Positions 20,528-30,101 of a stretch of DNA of 45,763 nucleotides are shown here, piece by piece; position 1 is the first letter of the stretch; each line of letters begins with the position of its first letter. The notes beneath the pieces are model-generated. The model saw only the letters and a program-made list of their open reading frames with translations, did no database searches and was not told where the DNA came from. Source of the DNA: DASZKW01 sp035552775 (GTDB taxonomy: Bacteria > Actinomycetota > Acidimicrobiia > Acidimicrobiales > Palsa-688); contig DASZKW010000114.1 of assembly GCA_035552775.1 (NCBI GenBank), positions 1 through 45,763 on the forward strand, read 5' to 3'. The translations under genes were made by a program, and so were the position numbers.

Positions 20528-22639
20528 TTAAATGACCCCGAGTGACCGCTCGAGCACTTGGGCGACGTCGAGCACCCGGACCGACTCGTCGGCCGCCCCC
20601 TCGGCCTGACGACCCTTGGTGGCGTCGTCGAGCATGATCATGCAGTACGGGCATGCGGTGCCGATGACATCGGCACCGGTACCGAGCGCCTCGTCGGTGC
20701 GCTCGAGGTTGATTCGCTTGCCCTGGCGCTCCTCCAGCCACATGCGCGCCCCCCCCGCGCCGCAGCAGAATCCCGTCCGGCGGTGGCGGTGCATCTCCAC
20801 CGTTTCCACACCGGGAAGCGATGCCAGCACCCCTCGGGGCTCGTCGTACACGTCGTTGTGGCGGCCGAGGAAGCACGGGTCGTGGTAGGTGACCTTGGCG
20901 TCGACGCGCTGCTCCGGGCGAAGACGCCCGTCGGCCACGAGCCGCTCCAGGACCTGGGTGTGGTGGACGACGTCGAAGTCGCCGCCGAGGGCGGGGTACT
21001 CGCGGGCGATCGAGTTGAAGCAGTGCGGGCACGACGCGATCACCTTTCGCACCCCTGCCGCGCCGAGCGTGGAGATGTTGGCCTTGGCCTGCTCCTGGTA
21101 CAGGTACTCGTTGCCCAGGCGCCGGGCGGGGTCGCCGGTGCAGGACTCCTTGGGCCCGAGTACGGCGAAGCTGACCCCGGCGCGATGCAGGAGGCGGGCG
21201 ATGCTCTGGGTGACCTTGCGGGCGCGCTCGTCGAGCGCGCCGGCGCAGCCCACCCAGAACAGGTACTCGATCCCATCGGGGATCGAGGCGGTGACCACCG
21301 GTATCTCGAAACCGAGATCCTCTGTCCACTCGAGGCGGTGGCTGCGGCCGAGACCCCACGGGTCGCCCTGGTTCTCGATGTTGCGCAACATGGTGCCCGC
21401 CTCGGTCGGGAAGCGGGCTTCCATCAGGACCTCGTAGCGGCGCATGTCCATGATGGTGTCGACGTGCTCGATGTCGACGGGGCATTGCTCCACGCAGGCG
21501 CCGCACGACGTGCACGCCCACAGGACCTCGGAGTCGATGACATCGGGGACGAGGGGGGTCTCCACCCCACCGGGGCTGGCGTAGCCCTCTATCGCCGTTT
21601 CCGACCCGCCGGCCCCGATGTCGCCGGCGCCGGCGGCTGTGCCCTTGCCGCCCAGGATCTCCGAGGCGCTGGCGAAGAGATGGTCGCGCAGGGCCATGAT
21701 CAACAGCTTGGGCGACAGCGTCTTGCCCGTGGTCCACGCCGGGCACTGGTCCTGGCAGCGCCCGCACTCCGTGCAGCTCAGCAGATCGAGGCGTTGCTTC
21801 CAGGTGAGGTGGTCGATGCGCCCGGTGCCGAACACCGAGTCCTCGGACAGGTTCTCCGGGTCCATGTCCAAGGTCGTCCCGAGCGGTCCGAGCGCCTTGG
21901 GGCGCCGGGAGAAGAGCACGTTGGGCTCCGACACGAAGATGTGCAGGTGCTTGGAGTGGACCACGAAGACGAAGAAACCCCAGATCACCGCAACCTGGGC
22001 CAGGATGCACGCCGTCTCGATGCCCAGGTTGGTCTGGTGACCGAATCCCGACAGGGCGTCGCCCACGACGTGGGACGCGAAGGGCCACCAGGAATTGCCG
22101 TAGGGGAAGTCGCCGGTGCGGACCTGGGCGCCCCGGTACACCAGCAGGGTGGCGACGACGCCGAAGATCAGCAGGAGCACCAGCCACGCGGCGGCGGTGT
22201 GCGAGCCGTAGAACCGGCTCTTGCGCTGCATACGGGCCGGATCCTGGCGCAGCCGGATAGCGGTGAAGACCACCAGGGCCCCCAGCACGGCCACGGCGAA
22301 GAAGTCCTCCACGAACCCGAGGGCCTCGCTGTGGCCTATCCCCGGAATGGCGAAGGTCTTCGAGAACAGGTCCCCGTACGCCTCGACGATGGTGAATATC
22401 AACACGACGAAGCCCCAGAACGTGAGGAAGTGGGCCACGCCCGGCACCGTGCGGCGCAGCAGCTTGCGCTGAGCGAAGACGTCCACGATCTCGGCTTTGA
22501 GCTGTGCGGGTACATTGCCCATCCGGCCCGGAGAGGGCTTGCCCGTCGTCACCAGCCGGACCAGGAACCACGCCCGCCGGGCGACGAAGGCCAAACCGAC
22601 AGCGGTGGCGGCGAAACCGACGGCAAGTCTCAACGGCAA
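20528..22639 (-). CDS. membrane-bound Fe-S / heterodisulfide-reductase-like oxidoreductase (Rv0338c type)
   Basis: 703 residues. The N-terminal part has about six hydrophobic helices (LAVGFAATAVGLAFVA, FLTFWGFVVLIFTIVEAYG, AWLVLLLIFGVVATLLV, AVIWGFFVFVVHSKHLHIF) resembling the NarI/DsrM membrane domain. Then come two [4Fe-4S] motifs (CTECGRCQDQCP and CTSCGACVEQCP) and two CCG domains (SCTGDPARR with SCPHCFN, and YHDPCFLGRHN with FCCGAGGARM), as in HdrD/GlpC proteins. The mycobacterial counterpart is an essential Fe-S reductase of uncertain substrate. Start is a TTG with GGAGG 7 nt upstream. A menaquinone-linked redox role is an inference. Confidence 0.88.
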   Translation of the reverse strand: MPLRLAVGFAATAVGLAFVARRAWFLVRLVTTGKPSPGRMGNVPAQLKAEIVDVFAQRKLLRRTVPGVAHFLTFWGFVVLIFTIVEAYGDLFSKTFAIPGIGHSEALGFVEDFFAVAVLGALVVFTAIRLRQDPARMQRKSRFYGSHTAAAWLVLLLIFGVVATLLVYRGAQVRTGDFPYGNSWWPFASHVVGDALSGFGHQTNLGIETACILAQVAVIWGFFVFVVHSKHLHIFVSEPNVLFSRRPKALGPLGTTLDMDPENLSEDSVFGTGRIDHLTWKQRLDLLSCTECGRCQDQCPAWTTGKTLSPKLLIMALRDHLFASASEILGGKGTAAGAGDIGAGGSETAIEGYASPGGVETPLVPDVIDSEVLWACTSCGACVEQCPVDIEHVDTIMDMRRYEVLMEARFPTEAGTMLRNIENQGDPWGLGRSHRLEWTEDLGFEIPVVTASIPDGIEYLFWVGCAGALDERARKVTQSIARLLHRAGVSFAVLGPKESCTGDPARRLGNEYLYQEQAKANISTLGAAGVRKVIASCPHCFNSIAREYPALGGDFDVVHHTQVLERLVADGRLRPEQRVDAKVTYHDPCFLGRHNDVYDEPRGVLASLPGVETVEMHRHRRTGFCCGAGGARMWLEERQGKRINLERTDEALGTGADVIGTACPYCMIMLDDATKGRQAEGAADESVRVLDVAQVLERSLGVI

Positions 22640-22691
22640 CTGACGTCCTCCAGGGGCGCGAGCGAAGCGGTCACGTTAGTGTCGAGGTGGC

Positions 22692-24170
22692 TCAGTTGGG
22701 CCCGTGGCGGTCCAGGAACGAGTACACCTCCACCATGTCGACGCCGGGGAAGGCGCTGAAGGCGACCGTGTCGGTCGGCAACCCGGAGACGAAATGGCTG
22801 TGGTCGCGTGCCGAGGGCCACGCCGCGCCCTCCCACCGCTCCTGCAGGGCGGCGGGAGGCTGGCGACAGCAGTCAGGCTCGGGGCAGCGTGAGACGGACC
22901 GGCGCGCCGTGTCGGAGCCCCGGAACCAGCGGGCGTGCTCGGCTGTGGTGCCGATGGTCACCGCGTCGCCCCTGTCGCGGTCCACCTCGATGTGGGTGGC
23001 GCACCAAAAAGTCCCGGCCACCGTCTCGGTGTACTGGTAGTGCAGGGAGTAGGAATCCTCGGACTCGAAGGCCTGGCGGGCGCTCCAACGCCGGCACAGG
23101 CGCTGACCTTCGATCGTGCCGTCGGCGTCGGCGGGGATGGGGACGCCGTCGTTTTCGTAGGCCTTCCAGAGCACCCCCTCGGGGTCGGAGCGCTGAAAGT
23201 GCACGGGGATGTCCAGGTGGGCCGTGATCACGTTGGTGAGGCGGTGGGCGGCCATCTCATAGGAGATGTAGAACACCTCACCCAGGTCCTCTGAGGACAG
23301 GTCCCGGCGCCCCTTGGCCTCGGTCAGTAGTGCGACCACGGCGCGCTCGGGGGCCAGCAAGGCGCCCGCGAAGTAGTTGGCCTCGACCCGCTGGCGGACG
23401 TAGTCCTCGAAACTGGCAGGGTCGTGGTGCCCGAGGGCGAAATGGCCGAGGGTCTGGGCGACCACCGACCGGGCCGTGCGGTTGGCGGCGGTGTTGCGTT
23501 GGGGGACGTAGATCACCCGGTTGCGCTGGTCGCTGATGGAGCGCGTGGAGGGAGGCAGGTCCTGCACCCGGGCGATGCGGAACCCGAAGAACTCGGCCAG
23601 GTCGGCCAGGGTGCGCTCGGCCACCGCTCCGCTCCCGCCGTAGCCGGCCGACGCCAGGGCCTTGCCCGCGACCTGCTCGATCTCCGGGAAATAGTTGTCG
23701 CGGGCGCGCATCTCCTCGCGCACCTTGGCGTTGGCGGCCCGCGCCCCCGACGGCGAGGGCGACCGGGCGCCCGGTCTATCGCCGGGGACGGACTGCCACA
23801 GGGCCAACAGGTGCTCGAGGACCAGGTCGTCGGTACGCGCAGTCGGGCGCAGGTACGGGAGGCGCAGGCCGGCGTAGCGGGGATCGTCCTGCATTTGGGC
23901 CACAGCCACCTCGAGGGCGGCCCGCCGGTTCGGTGGCGCTGGATCGAGCAGATCGGCGCCCGTGCACCCGAGGGCGGCGCCCAGGTCGTGCACGGTGGAC
24001 AGGCGTGGCTCACGGTGCCCGTTCTCCAACTGGGAGAGGTACGACGCCGGCTTGCCGACGGCCCGGCCCAACTGCTCCAGGGTCAGACCCGCCTCGCGGC
24101 GTAGGTGGCGGAGCCGGTGCCCGAACATGAGCGCGGCAGGCGGGGTCACCGTACTTCCACGCTCGGACAT
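22692..24170 (-). CDS. ramB: RamB/ScfR-family transcriptional regulator
   Basis: 492 residues. N-terminal XRE helix-turn-helix (about 16-70: FGHRLRHLRREAGLTLEQLG, PASYLSQLENG), then an IrrE/DUF955-like middle domain containing TLGHFALGHHDPASFE, and a C-terminal short-chain fatty-acid-regulator type domain with clustered cysteines (CRRW, FWCATH, CPEPDCC). This matches RamB of Corynebacterium and Mycobacterium, which controls acetate and glyoxylate-cycle genes. It is divergent from aceA, as expected for a RamB-aceA pair. The ATG at 24170 is 2 nt from a CAAAACTTT element. Specific regulation of aceA is inferred from context. Confidence 0.85.
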   Translation of the reverse strand: MSERGSTVTPPAALMFGHRLRHLRREAGLTLEQLGRAVGKPASYLSQLENGHREPRLSTVHDLGAALGCTGADLLDPAPPNRRAALEVAVAQMQDDPRYAGLRLPYLRPTARTDDLVLEHLLALWQSVPGDRPGARSPSPSGARAANAKVREEMRARDNYFPEIEQVAGKALASAGYGGSGAVAERTLADLAEFFGFRIARVQDLPPSTRSISDQRNRVIYVPQRNTAANRTARSVVAQTLGHFALGHHDPASFEDYVRQRVEANYFAGALLAPERAVVALLTEAKGRRDLSSEDLGEVFYISYEMAAHRLTNVITAHLDIPVHFQRSDPEGVLWKAYENDGVPIPADADGTIEGQRLCRRWSARQAFESEDSYSLHYQYTETVAGTFWCATHIEVDRDRGDAVTIGTTAEHARWFRGSDTARRSVSRCPEPDCCRQPPAALQERWEGAAWPSARDHSHFVSGLPTDTVAFSAFPGVDMVEVYSFLDRHGPN

Positions 24171-24286
24171 GACAAAACTTTCTCATATCTTCGCGTGACA
24201 GGCAAGGCGGCACGATGTTGGCCTCGACAGATCAGAGTTTCTTTCGGATACTCGTCAGTAGGTTGAGATTCGGGAAAGGACCCGCC
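24171..24286. promoter_or_regulatory. ramB-aceA divergent control region
   Basis: A 116-bp region, locally AT-richer than its surroundings. CAAAACTTT (24173-24181; AAAGTTTTG on the other strand) resembles the AAAGTTTTGCAAA-like RamB motif of Corynebacterium, but only in its first half. A -10-like TAGGTT (24259-24264) lies 22 nt before the aceA ATG, and AAAGGA (24275-24280) is the aceA ribosome-binding site. Confidence 0.45.
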
Positions 24287-25609
<1,323 letters not shown>

Positions 25610-25648
25610 GGGCTCGGGCGCGTCCGGGCCCAGGCGCCGGCTCGGGTG

Positions 25649-26056
25649 TCAAGCGGCCAGGTCACCCGGCGCTATGTGGGCGCAGAGCTTCACGGATTCG
25701 ACGAGGGTCCCGTCGGCTCGTGCCCGCCATACCTGCACCGTGCCCGTGGAACTGTGGTGCATGACGGTCCACGGCGTGGTCCGGCGGGACCGCACGCAGT
25801 CGATCGCCAGCTGCGTGGCGGGGGCGCACATCCAGCACCGCCCAGCGGCGCCGGCGACCGACACCACCAGATACGTCCCCTCGGCGTCGTCGGCTGTGGC
25901 CGCAGCCACGTCGGGCAGGTCGAGCACTTCCCGCAGGTGCAGGTGGGGCGGCACCAGGGTGGTCGATGATGTCTCCGGCGGCGGCGCCCAGATCGGGTCC
26001 GATCCGCTCGCGGTCAGGTTTTCACTATCAGTGGCACAGGTCAAGGTCGATCCCAT
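25649..26056 (-). CDS. hypothetical protein (about 135 residues)
   Basis: I do not recognise the family with certainty. Starting at the ATG at 26056 the product is soluble and rich in Ser/Thr at its N-terminus, followed by an alternating beta-like core (TYLVVSVAGAAGRCWMCAP, LAIDCVRSRRTTPWTVMHHSSTGTVQVWRARADGTLVESV). Three cysteines fall in the core. The plus-strand frame over the same DNA is Arg/Pro-biased and less protein-like. The gene is convergent with aceA (39 nt gap) and lies downstream of the lipoprotein gene in the same direction. Confidence 0.55.
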   Translation of the reverse strand: MGSTLTCATDSENLTASGSDPIWAPPPETSSTTLVPPHLHLREVLDLPDVAAATADDAEGTYLVVSVAGAAGRCWMCAPATQLAIDCVRSRRTTPWTVMHHSSTGTVQVWRARADGTLVESVKLCAHIAPGDLAA

Positions 26057-26179
26057 CAGTTGCCCTCGCTCGGCAGGCGTCCCATATAATGTCGGCGGTC
26101 TCACCGCCGGATTGAGCGTCAATAGCCTTTTGGTATGGCTCCAATCTAGGGCACCAGCCAGGCGCACCGGATTGGATCT

Positions 26180-27205
26180 CTAGCCGGTGCTCGAGCTCGA
26201 GATCTGACCGATCAGCTTTGTCAACTGGGTGAGGTCTACAGCGGTGGCGCCGCTGGGGGCGCTGACGGCGCCGGCGCCGCTGATGGCGACCACGAGGGTC
26301 GCAGGACCGCTCAGCTTGTTACCGGGGAACTGGTTGAGCGGTAGGGCGAGCTGGGTGACCTTGCCGTTGCTCACGCTGGCGTCGACACTCACGGTCGCCG
26401 ACGCCGGGATCTGATCGGCGGAGTGGCTGATCGAGGTGTAACCGGGGATGTTCGCCAGGCCCGGGAACGTCGACACCGCCTGGGACAGGTTGGTGACCAG
26501 CGTCTTGTCGTGCACCGTCAGGACGTAGGTCCCGTTGGAACCCTTGGTCACCTGGTAGCTGCGCTGGAAGGCGCCGAGGAGGTTGTCGACGAAGGACTTG
26601 GCCTCAGCGGGGCTCGCGGTGGTGGACGGGATGCTGATCCCCGTCTGGCTCCCGATCAGCTTCAACAACCCGGCCACGTCGATCGACACCCACTTGCCGG
26701 CGCTCAGGGCACCGGCGGCGGGCACCTCGGCGGCGATCTGGTCGAGACTCTGGCGGAACTGGGCGACAGAACCCTTGTCGAGACCGTAGGTACTGGTGAT
26801 CTTGGTGATGTCGACCCGGACATAGAGGGCATTGCCCACCGAGCGGATCTCGGCGAGGTTGGCACCGCCTTCGGCCAAGGCGATGTCCGACGAGCTCCCG
26901 CCCGTGGTCGTTGCCTGCGACAGCGGGCTCGACCCGTTGGAGTGGACACTGATGACCAGCCGAGAGTTCAGGAGATCCCCGGCTTGGGCGGCGGTCAGGG
27001 TACTACCGCCGCCGGTCAGGACGGAGGGGCTGCTCTTTACGCTGACCACCAGCTGGACACCTGGCTGGTCGAAATCGGCGGAGAACCCGTTGTTCACCGT
27101 CTGGGCGGGAGTGGCCTTTGACTGGGTGGTGCTGTTGCCGCAACCGGCGACGCCTGCCACCGCCACAGCCGTTGCCAGCACCGCGAAGACCTTGCTCTTA
27201 CCCAT
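26180..27205 (-). CDS. secreted lipoprotein (LppX/LprG-like architecture)
   Basis: 341 residues. The N-terminus has a Lys-containing n-region, the hydrophobic stretch VFAVLATAVAVAGVAG and a lipobox VAGC (Cys22), so it should be lipid-anchored on the outer face of the membrane. The mature part is Ser/Thr-rich with repeated beta segments (VRVDITKITSTYGLDKG, GKWVSIDVAGLLKL, YVLTVHDK, VSVDASVSNGKVTQLALPLNQ), resembling mycobacterial lipid-carrier lipoproteins of the LppX/LprG fold. Family assignment is tentative. GGAGG lies just before the ATG. Confidence 0.75.
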   Translation of the reverse strand: MGKSKVFAVLATAVAVAGVAGCGNSTTQSKATPAQTVNNGFSADFDQPGVQLVVSVKSSPSVLTGGGSTLTAAQAGDLLNSRLVISVHSNGSSPLSQATTTGGSSSDIALAEGGANLAEIRSVGNALYVRVDITKITSTYGLDKGSVAQFRQSLDQIAAEVPAAGALSAGKWVSIDVAGLLKLIGSQTGISIPSTTASPAEAKSFVDNLLGAFQRSYQVTKGSNGTYVLTVHDKTLVTNLSQAVSTFPGLANIPGYTSISHSADQIPASATVSVDASVSNGKVTQLALPLNQFPGNKLSGPATLVVAISGAGAVSAPSGATAVDLTQLTKLIGQISSSSTG

Positions 27206-27289
27206 GACTTCCTCCGATCAGAACCCCCACCTGCCAGCAGTATCGCAGGCCGGCGACCATCGCGCCGCAAAAGGAGGATTACGGGATGG

Positions 27290-27703
27290 TCAGGTGATCA
27301 GCCCGGCCGGCGCCCGGTCGAGCGTCGAAAGGATGGCCTCTGCCAGCGCCCGTGCCGATACCGCCGTCAACTCCACGGCCACGCGCGCTGAAGGACCCCG
27401 CTGCGGGTTCAGGAAATCGACGTTGAGCGAATGCTCGACGGGCGCGTGCTGAGGGTGATCCAAGTAAACAGTCACGTCCGTGATCTTGAACCAACCGCTC
27501 GGGCCGTGTTCCCCGCTCAACGGGCCGCTCGGGCCGTGTTCCCCGCTCAACGGGCCGCTCGGGCCCTGCTCGCCGCTCAACGGGCCGCTCGGGCCCTGCT
27601 CCCCGCTCAACGGGCCGCTCGGGCCCTGCTCCCCGCTCAACGGGCCGCTCGGGCCCTTGGCGCTGCCCGTCACCGCGAGCTTTTCTGTCCGGTAGGTGCA
27701 CAC
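27290..27703 (-). CDS. DUF6295-like small protein with five-copy internal decapeptide repeat
   Basis: 137 residues from a GTG at 27703 with AGGAGAG 4 nt upstream, directly after the hydrolase stop. The ends look like a compact conserved domain (MCTYRTEKLAVTGSAKG... and WFKITDVTVYLDHPQHAPVEHSLNVDFLNPQ...ARALAEAIL), which I associate with DUF6295 of actinobacteria from memory. Between AKG and WFK sit five copies of GPSGPLSGE(Q/H) plus a final GPSG, encoded by 30-bp tandem repeats. Without them the protein would be about 87 residues. Function unknown. Probably co-transcribed with the dienelactone hydrolase upstream (11-nt gap). Confidence 0.75.
   Translation of the reverse strand: MCTYRTEKLAVTGSAKGPSGPLSGEQGPSGPLSGEQGPSGPLSGEQGPSGPLSGEHGPSGPLSGEHGPSGWFKITDVTVYLDHPQHAPVEHSLNVDFLNPQRGPSARVAVELTAVSARALAEAILSTLDRAPAGLIT
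27495..27656. repeat. 30-bp tandem repeat, five full copies plus 12 bp
   Basis: Units start at 27495, 27525, 27555, 27585 and 27615, with a partial sixth at 27645. They differ only at the GTGTTC/CTGCTC segment and one C/G position. The array is contiguous, without spacers, and in frame with the small DUF6295-like gene on the minus strand. Confidence 0.95.
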
Positions 27704-27714
27704 TGTCTCTCCTG

Positions 27715-28473
27715 TCAGCGTTCGTGCCCGGTATCGGCCACGTAGCGGCCGAACCACTCCCAGATCCGCGCCCATCCCTCCACGGCCGCCTCGGGCCGGT
27801 AGCTGGGCCTGTCGACGGCGAAGAAACCATGACCGGCGCCGGGATAGGTGTGGAACTCGAAGGTTTTGCCGTGCGTCTTCAACTCCGCCTCGAGCTCCGC
27901 GGTCTGGTCGGGGGACGGGTGGCTGTCGTCGGCACCGAACAGCCCGAGAAGCGGGCAGGAGAGCTCGGGAGTGAGGCCGACGATGGGCCCGACCTTGAGC
28001 GGCATGCCCTCCGGCGGCGTACCGACGATGAATGCCCCGTAGCAGTCCACCGCGGCGTCGATCTGCAGGCTGCACGCGGCAAGGAACGACTGGCGGCCGC
28101 CGGAGCAGTACCCGATGGTGGCTGCCCGCCCGTTGGACGTCGGCAGGGCCCGCAGATGGCGGACGGCACCATCGACGTCGCCCACCAGGCGGTCGTCGGG
28201 CACTCCCCCCGCCGCGCGCGCGGTGGCGGCGGCGTCGTCGGGAGAGGCGCCGGGGGCCTCCCGGGTGTAGAGGTTGGGGCAGATGGCGGCGTAGCCGTGG
28301 GCCGCGAACCGCCGGGTTATCTCCTTGGTCGCCTCGTCGTAGCCGGGCATGTGGTGGATCACCACCACCCCGCCGAACGGACCGGGGCCGAGGGGACGGG
28401 CCTGGTACGCCTCTATCAGGTCGTTCCCGTGGCCGGAGATCTGTACTGTCTCTGCCGTCATTGCGTCGTACAT
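27715..28473 (-). CDS. dienelactone hydrolase family protein
   Basis: Alpha/beta hydrolase of about 252 residues. The nucleophile elbow is GYCSGGR (Cys as in dienelactone hydrolase), with the acid Asp in FGADDSHPSPDQ and the His in YPGAGHGFF, so the triad is complete. HHMPGYDEATKEITRRFAAHGYAAICPNLY is the typical N-terminal region. The true substrate is not deducible. The ATG at 28473 is preferred over the GTG at 28479 because TAAGGT lies 7 nt upstream of it. It is followed by the DUF6295-like gene. Confidence 0.88.
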   Translation of the reverse strand: MYDAMTAETVQISGHGNDLIEAYQARPLGPGPFGGVVVIHHMPGYDEATKEITRRFAAHGYAAICPNLYTREAPGASPDDAAATARAAGGVPDDRLVGDVDGAVRHLRALPTSNGRAATIGYCSGGRQSFLAACSLQIDAAVDCYGAFIVGTPPEGMPLKVGPIVGLTPELSCPLLGLFGADDSHPSPDQTAELEAELKTHGKTFEFHTYPGAGHGFFAVDRPSYRPEAAVEGWARIWEWFGRYVADTGHER

Positions 28474-28480
28474 GGTCACA

Positions 28481-28486
28481 ACCTTA
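28481..28486 (-). promoter_or_regulatory. -10 element for the dienelactone hydrolase gene
   Basis: On the minus strand TAAGGT ends 7 nt before the ATG at 28473, matching the leaderless pattern seen at several other genes here. Confidence 0.4.
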
Positions 28487-28523
28487 CTTAGCGTCGCTCA
28501 CGACTGTCCTCGGTCCTACCGTC

Positions 28524-29933
28524 CTATTGGCCGCCCACCCAGACCGACTTGAGGTTGCAGAACTCCCGGATGCCGTGGGCCGACAGCTCACGGCCGTAAC
28601 CGGAACCCTTGACGCCTCCGAAGGGAAGCTCGGGATACGAGGTGACCATCCCGTTGATGAACACCATCCCCGCGTCGAGGTCGCGCACGAATCGGGCCCG
28701 CTCGTCGGCATCGTCTGTCCATGCGTTGGATCCGAGGCCGAACGGGGTGGCGTTGGCCAGCGCGACGGCCTCGTCGATGTCGGCGACAGTGTAGAGCGAG
28801 GCGACCGGACCGAAGACCTCTTCGGTGTGCATCCTCATCTCGGGCGTGATGGCGGTGACGACCGTCGGGGGGTAGTACCAACCCGGCCCCGCCGGGCGCT
28901 CGCCGCCGCACAGGACCTTGGCGCCCTTGGCGACAGCGTCCGCTACCAGTTCTTCCACGTCCTCCCGACCCTGCTCGGTGGCCAAGGGGCCGACGTCGGT
29001 CCCCTCGGCCATCGGGTCGCCCACCACGAGGGAGGTCATTTCCCCGACGAATAGCGAAGTGAACTCGTCGGCGACGTCGCGGTGCACGATGAAACGCTTG
29101 GCCGCTATGCAGGACTGCCCGTTGTTCTGGCAGCGCGCCTTGGCCGCCACCTTGGCCGCGGCGGCCAGGTCGGCGGAGGGCATGACCACGAACGGGTCGC
29201 TACCGCCGAGCTCGAGGACAGTCGTCTTGATCTCGCTGCCGGCGATGGCGGCCACCGCCTCGCCGGCCGGCCCCGAACCGGTCAAGGTGGCCGCCACCAC
29301 CCTGTCGTCGCGCAGGATTGACTCCACCTTGGCCGAGCCGATGAGCAGGGTCTGGAACGCGGCGTCGGGGAAACCGGCCCTGCCGAACAGTTCCTGCATG
29401 TAAAGGGCGGTCTGGGGGACGTTGGAGGCGTGCTTGAGCAGGCCGACGTTGCCGGCCATGAGGGCGGGGGCGGCGAAGCGCATCGCCTGCCACAGCGGGA
29501 AGTTCCACGGCATGATCGCGAGGACGACCCCGAGGGGCTGGTAGCAGGCGTAGGCGGCCTCGGCCCCCACCGCCGCGGCGTCGGCGGGCTCGGCCCCCAC
29601 CGCCGCGGCGTCGGCGGGCTCGTCGGCGAGGAAGGCCTCGGCGTGCTCGGCGTAGTAACGGCAGGCGCTGGCGCACTTGTGCACCTCGGCCCTCGCCGCG
29701 CCGAGCGTCTTGCCCATCTCGTTGACCATGAGCTCGCCGACGGAGTCCGCGTCGGCCTCGAGGATCTCCGCCGCCCGCCGCATCCAATGGCAACGCTCCG
29801 CGAACGTGGTCAGCCGGTATGTGGCGAAGGAGGCGGCGGCCAAGGCGATGCGCTCGCCCACCTCGGCGTCGGACAGCTCGTCGAAGGTCTTTAGGGTCTC
29901 GCCCGTAGCCGGGTTCTGGGTGGCGATCGCCAC
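28524..29933 (-). CDS. gabD: NAD(P)-dependent succinate-semialdehyde-type dehydrogenase with 30-bp duplication
   Basis: Aldehyde dehydrogenase superfamily, 469 residues. Motifs: PWNFPLWQ, LTGSGPAGEAVA (cofactor), the general base Glu in LELGGSDPFVV, the nucleophile Cys in CQNNGQSCIAAKRFIV, EEVFGPVA and LPFGGVKGSGYGREL. Overall it resembles GabD1-type succinate-semialdehyde dehydrogenase. An extra PADAAAVGAE decapeptide occurs twice (about residues 105-124), between FLADE and the conserved CYQPLGVV strand, encoded by a perfect 30-bp duplication. GTG start with AAAGGAG upstream. Substrate specificity is inferred. Confidence 0.9.
   Translation of the reverse strand: MAIATQNPATGETLKTFDELSDAEVGERIALAAASFATYRLTTFAERCHWMRRAAEILEADADSVGELMVNEMGKTLGAARAEVHKCASACRYYAEHAEAFLADEPADAAAVGAEPADAAAVGAEAAYACYQPLGVVLAIMPWNFPLWQAMRFAAPALMAGNVGLLKHASNVPQTALYMQELFGRAGFPDAAFQTLLIGSAKVESILRDDRVVAATLTGSGPAGEAVAAIAGSEIKTTVLELGGSDPFVVMPSADLAAAAKVAAKARCQNNGQSCIAAKRFIVHRDVADEFTSLFVGEMTSLVVGDPMAEGTDVGPLATEQGREDVEELVADAVAKGAKVLCGGERPAGPGWYYPPTVVTAITPEMRMHTEEVFGPVASLYTVADIDEAVALANATPFGLGSNAWTDDADERARFVRDLDAGMVFINGMVTSYPELPFGGVKGSGYGRELSAHGIREFCNLKSVWVGGQ
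29559..29618. repeat. perfect 30-bp tandem duplication inside the aldehyde dehydrogenase gene
   Basis: Units 29559-29588 and 29589-29618 are identical. They add a repeated decapeptide in frame. The identity suggests a recent duplication. Confidence 0.92.
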
Positions 29934-30087
29934 GAGGGGCTCCTTTCCCTGGTTTGTGGATCGGTTCCCGGGCCCAGTCGGCGCCGGGACCAGATCGGTA
30001 TCGGGATCAGTTTGGACCTACCCAGACTCAATACCCCGATCAGGCGAAGGCGACGACCATCTCCTCGGGGCGCCGAGCAGGGAGACC

Positions 30088-30093
30088 TAGGGT
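30088..30093 (+). promoter_or_regulatory. -10 element for the nuclease-helicase gene
   Basis: TAGGGT lies 8 nt before the ATG at 30102, again a leaderless-type arrangement. It supports that start over the upstream in-frame codons beginning at 30012. Confidence 0.45.
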
Positions 30094-30101
30094 TGGCGGT
30101 C

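Noticed and set aside
20415..22571. Long upstream extension of the amt frame
   Set aside because: It is the shifted frame of the Fe-S oxidoreductase. Amt similarity and a ribosome-binding site begin at 20414.
27495..27656. Possible CRISPR array or intergenic repeat element
   Set aside because: Units are contiguous with no unique spacers, 30 bp long, and keep the frame of a small gene with its own ribosome-binding site.
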